A DNA stretch of 11,572 nt from the NCBI GenBank assembly GCA_963709355.1, contig CAVPVY010000001.1:1-11572 (forward strand), read 5' to 3'. The notes under the pieces were generated by a model. It was not told the DNA's origin, did not search any database, and saw only the letters and a program-made list of their open reading frames with translations. Of the stretch, positions 6,927 through 11,572 are shown piece by piece (position 1 is the stretch's first letter; each line of letters opens with the position of its first letter). The position numbers were made by a program, and so were the translations under genes. This DNA is from PLOWO2-12-38-17 sp963709355 (GTDB taxonomy: Bacteria; Planctomycetota; Brocadiia; Brocadiales; Brocadiaceae).

Positions 6927-7891
6927 AGCCACTTACTTTTTCAAGCTCACTGGCCTCTTTTATGGAACGTTTCGTAGCACTCAGACGTCTTTCAGGCACG
7001 GATTATCAGAGCCAGACAAGGTTGCTCGTCTATTTCGATGATTTCCTGGTACAGGAAAAATACAAATCAGATTTCATTTCACGTGAGATATTCGAACACT
7101 ATCTTACCGGTCTTTCACACCTTGCGCCACGGACACTTTGCAACAGGGTCTGTGTTGTTAGCCAGTTAGTCCGATTTCTCTCACAGTTCAAACCCCTTTC
7201 CTATCTGCCTGAACCTATCAGATGCAAAGCTTCTTCCAGGCTTCCTTACATCTATAGTGCATCCGAGGTCAGTGCCTTGCTTGCCAAAGCATCCTAGTTC
7301 CCGCCATTATCATCGCTTCTGCCCCATACTTACACTACCCTTTTCGGCCTGCTTTACACTACCGGCATACGGATCGGAGAAGCACTTGCCATAAACCTTG
7401 CTGATGTTTACCTGGACAGACAGCGATTGCACATCAGAGATGGCAAGTTCCATAAAGCCAGGTGGATTCCCCTGTCACCGTCAACGTGTAATATGCTTCG
7501 GAGTTATATAGACAAACGAGTTGCGGTTCAAGTTTCAGCCTCTGATGATCCGATGTTTATTAGTTTGAGAAAGAAAAGGCTTGCCCATAGTACCGTATAT
7601 TCAACGTTGCAAAGACTCCTTAAAGAGTGTGGCATCCATACACGTAATGGTATGGGGCCGCGCATTCACGATTTTCGCCACACCTTCGCCGTACACCGAC
7701 TCCTTTCCTGGTACCGTGAAGGCTTGAATGTAAATGCCATGCTGCTGGCCCTTTCCACTTACATGGGGCATGTAGATATCAGTTCTACACACATATACCT
7801 GCACTCCACTCCTGAGCTGTTTGCCGAAGCGGACAAACGGTTTTATGAATATTACCGCAAAAATATAAAATCCGAAGGAGAACAATCATGA
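6923..7891 (+). pseudogene. ritB: Tyrosine recombinase, second of RIT trio, with in-frame TAG
   Basis: The frame from ATG 6923 runs 124 codons to TAG at 7295-7297 and then continues in the same frame, with no other stop, to TGA at 7889-7891 (323 codons counting the amber). Residues 1-110 form the core-binding domain. Beyond the stop lie all catalytic residues: Arg150 (TTGIRIGEAL), Lys175 (DGKFHK), His249 and Arg252 (HDFRHTF), His283 (YMGHVDIS) and Tyr292 (HIYLH). A CAG-to-TAG change is the simplest explanation. A downstream TTG at 7427 opens a 154-codon frame but starts after the catalytic Arg, so it would not be an active enzyme. The gene overlaps ritA and ritC by 4 bp each. Unless the amber codon is suppressed, this copy of the RIT element lacks one recombinase. 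Confidence 0.88.
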
Positions 7892-8928
7892 AAAAGGAAT
7901 ATAGATGCGCAAGTTTTATGAATACCTTCTTTAACCAATACCTGGCGATACAAAAGGGACTCTCTTCCAACACAATCTTTGCCTACCGTGATGCCTTAAA
8001 ACTCCTGTTTTGTTTTGCCGCCGATCGCCTAAAAAAGGCAGTCGATAAGCTCAATATTGAAGACCTGGATGACGGGCTTATCCTTGCCTTCCTGGAACAT
8101 CTGGAAACCGAACGAAAATGCTCAGCAAAAACCAGAAACGCCAGGCTTGCGGCCATCCGCACATTCTTTAACTTCATAGGAAGGGAGGAGCCGTCTCTTC
8201 TGGAACCGGCAAGAAAGGTTCGGAGTATCCCACAAAAGAAAACAGAACATAAACAAGTAGATTACCTGGACGAAGTTGAAATGAAGACTGTTCTGGATTC
8301 TGTACAACCAAACTCACGCACCGGGATTCGTGACAAGGCGTTACTTATGCTTCTCTATAATACGGGTGCACGGGCCGGCGAGATCGTTGACTTAAAGGTA
8401 AGCGACCTGCGCCTCGATTCATCGGGGCAGGTCAAGATCCTCGGCAAAGGAAAAAAACAGCGAGCCTGTCCCTTATGGCCTGAAACAGTTGGACTTATCA
8501 AGGATTACATCGAAGAGCGTGACGGGAAAAACCAAAAACCCGAACTCCTTTTTTTGAATGCTAACGGCAGCCCTATTACACGCTTTGGTATCAGGTATAT
8601 CGTAAAAAAATACGCAAAATCAGCGGCAAATCAATCACCATCTATCAAAAGTAAAAAGGTTGGCCCCCATACCTTTCGACATTCCACCGCAATGCATTTG
8701 ATACGGTCTGGAAATGATATCAATGTCGTATGTGACTGGCTCGGTCATGCGAGCATCAATACTACTCACCTGTATGTAGAAATAGATATGGAAATGAAGA
8801 GAAGAATGCTTCAGACCATTGAAGCACCACAGCTAAATACAAAGCTCACAAAATGGCAGAATCCTGGAATCCTTAAATGGCTTGATAGCCTATCGAATGG
8901 AGGGAAATTATGTGAAGTACATTGTTGA
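7888..8928 (+). CDS. ritC: Tyrosine recombinase, third of RIT trio
   Basis: A 346-aa XerC/D-like recombinase. Its ATG overlaps the ritB stop (ATGA at 7888-7891), with GAAGGAG upstream as ribosome site. The core-binding domain spans about residues 8-100 (MNTFFNQYLAIQKGLSSNTI, then KTRNARLAAIRTFFNFI) and the catalytic domain about 120-305. Active-site residues are complete: Arg162 (NTGARAGEIVDL), Lys187 (LGKGKKQR), His261 and Arg264 (PHTFRHSTAMH), His287 (WLGHASINTT) and Tyr296 (HLYVE). A tail of about 40 residues follows. The gene's 3' end contains AATTATGTGAAGTA (8906-8919), a 14-bp match to the left end of the RIT element, so the tail codons overlap a possible recombinase-binding site. Confidence 0.92.
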   Translation: MKKEYRCASFMNTFFNQYLAIQKGLSSNTIFAYRDALKLLFCFAADRLKKAVDKLNIEDLDDGLILAFLEHLETERKCSAKTRNARLAAIRTFFNFIGREEPSLLEPARKVRSIPQKKTEHKQVDYLDEVEMKTVLDSVQPNSRTGIRDKALLMLLYNTGARAGEIVDLKVSDLRLDSSGQVKILGKGKKQRACPLWPETVGLIKDYIEERDGKNQKPELLFLNANGSPITRFGIRYIVKKYAKSAANQSPSIKSKKVGPHTFRHSTAMHLIRSGNDINVVCDWLGHASINTTHLYVEIDMEMKRRMLQTIEAPQLNTKLTKWQNPGILKWLDSLSNGGKLCEVHC

Positions 8929-8935
8929 CATATTC

Positions 8936-8961
8936 CTTATAATGCTATCTTATAATGCTAT
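8936..8961 (+). repeat. Two tandem copies of CTTATAATGCTAT
   Basis: The 13-mer occupies 8936-8948 and 8949-8961 with no gap, between the ritC stop and the right end of the RIT element. A further TATAAT overlaps the end (8959-8964). TTGACA lies at 8925-8930, but the spacing to the TATAAT copies (7 or 20 bp) is not ideal for a promoter pointing out of the element. Confidence 0.6.
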
Positions 8962-8998
8962 AATGAATGAGAGAGGGGAAAATGGAATCGGGGAGTAT

Positions 8999-9050
8999 TT
9001 CACATAATTATTTACTGCACATAACACTTTTTATGTGAAGCTTCACATAA
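8999..9050 (-). repeat. Right terminal inverted repeat of RIT plus 20-bp palindrome
   Basis: 8999-9026 is the perfect 28-bp inverse of the left end. Beyond it, 9031-9050 is a perfect palindrome, TTATGTGAAG followed by CTTCACATAA. The right end therefore carries four copies of TTATGTG(A/C)A(G/A): at 8998-9007, 9015-9024 and 9041-9050 on the minus strand, and at 9031-9040 on the plus strand. The palindrome has no counterpart outside the left repeat, so the two ends are not equivalent. Confidence 0.9.
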
Positions 9051-9053
9051 GTA

Positions 9054-9245
9054 ATGTTTACCATCAAGACAGTAAGCAGAAATGTACGCATTGAAAAGAG
9101 AGCATGCTTCTTTGAGTACATTTATGAAAAGCTCGTAATCATCATCATTGAAAAATATTCGATTACGATTTGTCCTTCGATTCATAACATGGTACCATGC
9201 ACCAGGATATTCAATTCGAAGTGGTTTTGCCTTGATGGCGGTCAT
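9054..9245 (-). pseudogene. Y1 transposase, 5' part of split gene
   Basis: Starting at ATG 9245, this reads MTAIKAKPLRIEYPGAWYHV, the standard N-terminus of Y1/REP-associated transposases. FFNDDDYELFINVLKEAC follows, and then AYCLDGKH, where His64 is the first His of the HUH motif. At 9053 the sequence enters the RIT element and the frame ends in unrelated residues by 9012. Joined to 5482 it gives a 329-codon gene with HFH as the HUH motif. The residues before the motif are DGK where the family usually has M-x-N, so the transposase may have been impaired before the insertion. There is no good ribosome site upstream of the ATG. Confidence 0.85.
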
Positions 9246-9289
9246 AACATATCAGAGTATTGCAGTCAAGGGGAGATTTGACCCCTTTA

Positions 9290-9645
9290 TGTTGTTTTTG
9301 AATAATCTCCATTCTTTTTTGTTTTATTGCTTTCAAGTCCCATTTGGACTCAGAAAAGAAGTATTGGAGTTTTTGGTAATCAGTATGAACGGCCTGTGCC
9401 ATTGCCTCCAGAGAGTTTCTTTTATAGTCTTTAAACATTGCATAGATAACGAGAATAAACATTGCCAATTGTTTTTTGGTAAAGCAAGGGGCAAAATTAT
9501 TAAGAAATTTATTTAATATGGATATGTTTGCTCGAAAAATACTCAAATCCTTTGCTCCAGGTAGTAATTGTTTTGAATAATTACAAATGCAGTTAATACC
9601 AAGAGTTGAGGGCAAAATCAAGCAATAAATATTGCCGCAAAGCAT
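9290..9645 (-). pseudogene. N-terminal fragment of IS701-type DDE transposase
   Basis: The minus-strand frame contains DLSIFRANISILNKFLNNFA, then KKQLAMFILVIYAMFKDYKRN and QKLQYFFSESKWDLKAIKQK, the recognisable N-terminal region of IS701-like transposases (DDE_5 type). It stops matching after RMEIIQKQ at about 9291, exactly where the end of the Y1 transposase unit begins, so the catalytic DDE core is absent. The rest of the gene is not found to the left of the Y1 unit, which implies a deletion as well as an insertion. The true start is uncertain; the first ATG is at 9645 but homology-like sequence begins near residue 27. Confidence 0.7.
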
Positions 9646-9742
9646 TAATATGTCATAAGTTACGTTCAGTTCGACTTACGACTTGAAAATATTTTTCCGG
9701 GTGCTTTTTTTAACAAAGTAATGTATATATCAATATCAAAGT

Positions 9743-10185
9743 TCAAAGATGTGTCCCGTTACTATCTGTTATTTTCTTCATTACATCTATATAATTTGAT
9801 ATAATTTCATAGTTGTGAGAGTCCGATAAGGGTGCGTTTATGGTAAAGATTTTATACTGATATTTCTTTGCACAACAAGCAATAGTAATGTCAGAAAGCG
9901 GGATTGACTTTCCCATTGAACGAAGTTTTCTGGCAAGAGTTCCAGATTTTATCCAGATATCTTTTGTTATTTCAAGATATTCAATGGTATTGAAAATATC
10001 TATTATGATTTCACGTTCTTTATTTGTCTTAATACCGTGTAGAGTTCAGCAATGATTATTCCAACACCAGATACAAGGTTATTAGAGATTAGGTCTCTAA
10101 GGCAGTTTGAGATTTCTGGTTTTGCGAAGATTCGACCCAGATACAGGTATCTGCAATAACTTTTGGGCTTATTTTTTGTCTTCAT
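9743..10185 (-). pseudogene. VapC-type PIN toxin gene with several frameshifts
   Basis: Translated in three successive frames, the region gives one PIN domain. VIADTCIWVE has the first catalytic Asp. FAKPEISNCLRDLISNNLVS then runs to GIIIAEL, with the conserved Glu. The last part is TNKEREIIIDIFNTIEYLEI, then SIPLSDITIACCAKK, with the third acidic residue, and stop at 9743-9745. Indels lie between the start at 10185 and VIAD, near 10121-10135, and near 10031-10042. VapC proteins are RNases that cut tRNA or rRNA. The ATG has AAAGGAA upstream and follows the antitoxin stop by 15 bp, the normal order. With at least three frame changes the toxin cannot be made. Confidence 0.8.
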
Positions 10186-10200
10186 ATTCCTTTAGTTCTT

Positions 10201-10386
10201 CTATCTTAATTGCTGCCAGTTGTTTTCTATGTCTAATGTGCCCTGGTAGGAGAGGATTTTTTTAATTTGTTTCTTTTTGAGGAATTCTTCGATGGCAATA
10301 GTGATGGCCCGGGTTTTTGATGTCTCATGAGTGACCTCAAGTAGCCTTTTCATCAAAAGGTCGTCAATGTTTAATGTTGTTCGCAT
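10201..10386 (-). CDS. vapB: VapB-type antitoxin
   Basis: A 61-aa protein beginning MRTTLNIDDLLMKRLLEVTH, a ribbon-helix-helix DNA-binding domain of the VapB (DUF2191) type: strand TTLNID, helix DLLMKRLLEVT, turn, helix TRAITIAIEEFLKKK. The C-terminal third (LSYQGTLDIENNWQQLR) is the usual toxin-binding tail. CGGAG lies 7 nt before the ATG. It precedes the broken vapC by 15 bp. The antitoxin frame is intact and may still act as a DNA-binding repressor or neutralise related toxins elsewhere in the genome; the latter is inference. Confidence 0.8.
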   Translation of the reverse strand: MRTTLNIDDLLMKRLLEVTHETSKTRAITIAIEEFLKKKQIKKILSYQGTLDIENNWQQLR

Positions 10387-10403
10387 ATGTTATCTCCGTA
10401 TAA

Positions 10404-10423
10404 ATATGCCAATAAGATATGCC
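10404..10423. promoter_or_regulatory. Direct repeat upstream of vapB, possible operator
   Basis: ATATGCC occurs at 10404-10410 and 10417-10423, separated by 6 bp, starting 18 bp upstream of the vapB ATG. Ribbon-helix-helix antitoxins usually bind short repeats in this position to repress their own operon. The match is short, so chance is possible. Confidence 0.3.
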
Positions 10424-10462
10424 GTAATTGTATGATATTGTAACAAATGCTGGGGTCACCCA

Positions 10463-10609
10463 TTAGTAGACTCCTGTCAAACCTAAGCTATTGACAAACG
10501 ATTCAATCTCAATATGCCTATCATGGTCCAGGAACACATAGGAGATGGAAGGATGGTGCACTTGAATACCCCAATCACTCAGCTTGACGAGGAATGAGCC
10601 CGTTTCTCT
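10463..10609 (-). pseudogene. C-terminal fragment of an unidentified protein
   Basis: After an in-frame TAG (10610-10612), 48 codons read on to the TAA at 10463-10465. The product includes GSFLVKLSDWGIQVHHPSIS and DHDRHIEIESFVNSLGLTGVY. Composition is protein-like but there is no start codon at the beginning, so this looks like a gene end whose remainder is lost or shifted in frame. I do not recognise the family. Confidence 0.35.
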
Positions 10610-10650
10610 CTATCCTTTCTATTTTCTAAAATTGGCACGAACCTCTCACA

Positions 10651-10944
10651 TTATTCATGCTCAGACAAAAGCTGGTATATTTGTTCGCAGTATGTATTAA
10701 TCTCTCCATAGCTTTCCTCAACATAATCTCCAAACTCACTTCCACGATATATGGAAACAGCTGGAGGAAGAAGTTTCGCCAAGTCGGGATATAATCGTGC
10801 GGTAATAGTACGGAGATTGTTATAGTCGTTTCCATAATTAACGTTTGGTTTCTCCATTCGTTGTTTTGCATCCATTTTATCAATGGATAGAGTAAATCCT
10901 CGTGCTTTTGCTAAAAGCTCTTTCTTGTCAAAATTAGTTAACAT
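10651..10944 (-). CDS. Small hypothetical protein
   Basis: A 97-aa protein. I start it at the ATG at 10944 (MLTNFDKKEL), because GGGAGG lies 7 nt upstream; the in-frame ATG at 10959 is upstream of that site. It looks soluble and largely helical: an amphipathic segment ELLAKARGFTLSIDKMDAKQR, a polar linker, then DYNNLRTITARLYPDLAKLL, a PP turn, and a Glu/Tyr-rich C-terminal helix ending QIYQLLSEHE. There is no membrane segment or cysteine motif. The competing frame at 10626-10883 is a shadow. I cannot assign a family. It lies upstream of the 10463-10609 fragment on the same strand. Confidence 0.6.
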   Translation of the reverse strand: MLTNFDKKELLAKARGFTLSIDKMDAKQRMEKPNVNYGNDYNNLRTITARLYPDLAKLLPPAVSIYRGSEFGDYVEESYGEINTYCEQIYQLLSEHE

Positions 10945-10959
10945 ATGAAATCCTCCCAA

Positions 10960-11295
10960 ATTGCCTGCAGTTACCTATACGGGCTTTATGCTCCCGCTAA
11001 ACCCCTTTTATAAAAATACTACATGATTCAATTCTCATAAAGGTATACCCCTGGCTGCCTTCCAGGCATCCTCTGTTACTTTACGATACCTTGACTACTC
11101 AGGTTTTCCCCTTTTCGTGTCTATTATTTAGAGTCATTATACATAAAATCTGGGTTAAATCAATGTGACACTCGATGACAATCTTATAGGACGGTGGTGA
11201 AATTGAATTGTATTAAAGTAGTGTAAGCCCTGGGAAGTTAGAGACAGCTGCTTTTGGAATCAAAAAGGTGAATATTGTTCTCCCTTTGAAACGGT
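10960..11295. other. Non-coding gap
   Basis: No gene is supported here. The only structure seen is CCTGG-(7 nt)-CCAGG at 11050-11066, a short hairpin. It should contain the promoter for the minus-strand gene at 10651-10944, but I see no clear -35/-10 pair. Confidence 0.5.
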
Positions 11296-11572
11296 TTAGC
11301 GCAGCTGTGCTTCAATATCAAAAGGATTTCCCTCTTTATTAGCGGGCGGGTTCCCCGGCATCGTATTCACCTGGTAAATTTGTTTAACAGGGATTCTGTT
11401 TCTTACAGGTTTCCTCTGCTTGGAAGAGTCTGTACTTATTAATTGTTCCGGAGGATCAAATAATGTCCATTGTGAGACATCGATGATTCCGGATAAAGCT
11501 TCAGACAGGGGGGAGGTTCAGTGTTAAAAGTAACAGTTACTTTCAAAACATACCCAATCTTCATAATGCTAT
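11296..11572 (-). pseudogene. 3' part of an unknown gene with frameshift at a C6 run, off right edge
   Basis: From the right edge the minus strand reads IMKIGYVLKVTVTFNTEPPP and reaches a run of six C (plus-strand G at 11511-11516). Continuing one frame away gives LSEALSGIIDVSQWTLFDPP, then KQRKPVRNRIPVKQIYQV, and a stop at 11296-11298 after DIEAQLR. One extra C in the run would join both parts as EPPPLSEALSG. It is either a homopolymer frameshift in a decaying gene or a sequencing error in a live one. The Met at the edge may be internal. The product looks soluble and proline-rich at its end. The family is not recognised. Confidence 0.5.

Larger units (their letters stand above)
5482..9058 (+). 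mobile_element. RIT (recombinase in trio) element with 6-bp direct repeats
   Basis: Three tyrosine recombinase genes in one operon, in the order ritA-ritB-ritC, define a RIT element. The ends carry a 28-bp perfect inverted repeat (5484-5511 and 8999-9026). AATGTT is repeated directly at 5482-5487 and 9053-9058. Removing one copy plus the interior joins the two halves of the host Y1 transposase gene in frame (product CLDGKH joined to FHLLLE), which fixes the element at about 3571 bp. The coding interior is visibly richer in G+C than the flanks, which suggests separate ancestry. Whether AATGTT is a duplicated target or a crossover core cannot be decided from one copy. Confidence 0.88.
4673..9286 (-). 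mobile_element. Y1 (HUH) transposase unit, carrying a nested RIT element
   Basis: The transposase gene is bracketed by inverted 12-mers: GAGGTCAGATCT at 4673-4684 just past its stop, and the reverse complement of GGGGTCAAATCT at 9275-9286 upstream of its start (10 of 12 match). Each is next to a hairpin: TCAGAAT-GACA-ATTCTGA at 4685-4702, and AAGGGG-(8 nt)-CCCCTT at 9268-9287. Protein similarity switches at both points: a SnoaL-like fragment ends at the left one and an IS701-type fragment at the right one. Without the RIT insertion the unit would be about 1.04 kb, a normal size for one Y1 transposase gene plus its ends. The exact termini are inferred. Confidence 0.5.

Noticed and set aside
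7601..7885. Minus-strand frames inside the RIT genes (also near 6007-6614, 6732-6932, 7785-8307)
   Set aside because: All are antisense to recombinase genes with complete active-site motifs.
9148..9516. 122-codon plus-strand frame
   Set aside because: It is antisense to both the Y1 N-terminal part and the IS701-type fragment, and crosses the junction between them.
10626..10883. 85-codon minus-strand frame
   Set aside because: It overlaps the 97-codon gene at 10651-10944, which has a well-placed GGGAGG; this frame has no ribosome site.
1..11572. Search for a defence system, CRISPR array, tRNA attachment site or retron
   Set aside because: The SLATT-like protein has no sensor or cyclase partner nearby, no regularly spaced repeats were seen, and no tRNA-like fold or reverse transcriptase motif was found.

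Overview
The window is an AT-rich, gene-poor accessory region full of mobile-element debris. Most protein genes lie on the minus strand; the exceptions are a toxin-antitoxin pair near 1.9-2.5 kb and a recombinase operon at 5.5-9.0 kb. No rRNA, tRNA or CRISPR array was seen. The repertoire (REP-associated Y1 transposases with a DnaA-like tail, an IS701-type remnant, DUF433/DUF5615 and VapBC pairs, SnoaL/NTF2-like and DJ-1/PfpI genes) fits an environmental Gram-negative with a heavy transposon load. An anammox planctomycete (Brocadiales) is one guess, from general gene style only.

Layout. 1-479 (minus) is an edge-truncated gene for a single-pass membrane protein. 792-1229 (minus) is an intact SnoaL/NTF2-like protein, with short coding remnants on either side. 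1899-2538 (plus) is a DUF433 antitoxin followed by a DUF5615 PIN-like toxin gene broken by an in-frame TGA. 2539-3004 holds a strong hairpin and fragments of two transposases. 3005-3544 (minus) is a two-helix membrane protein resembling DUF4231/SLATT. 3692-4264 (minus) is a DJ-1/PfpI protein. 4350-4672 (minus) is the C-terminal half of a second SnoaL/NTF2-like gene, frameshifted.

The centrepiece is a nest of insertions from 4673 to about 9645. A Y1 (HUH) transposase unit on the minus strand separates the SnoaL-like fragment from an IS701-type transposase fragment. A recombinase-in-trio (RIT) element of about 3.57 kb sits inside the transposase gene: three overlapping tyrosine recombinase genes (ritA, ritB, ritC) on the plus strand between 28-bp perfect inverted repeats. 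The insertion falls between the two histidines of the HUH motif. Joining the flanks through the shared 6-bp AATGTT restores one 329-codon reading frame, so both boundaries and the target are defined. The middle recombinase carries a single in-frame TAG ahead of its catalytic arginine. The RIT ends carry repeated TTATGTG(A/C)AG motifs, including a perfect 20-bp palindrome.

The right flank holds a VapB-type antitoxin gene with a multiply frameshifted VapC (9743-10386), an unidentified 97-aa gene (10651-10944), a coding fragment at 10463-10609, and a frameshifted gene fragment running off the right edge. Both toxin-antitoxin pairs keep an intact antitoxin gene and a disrupted toxin gene, which fits a decaying island.
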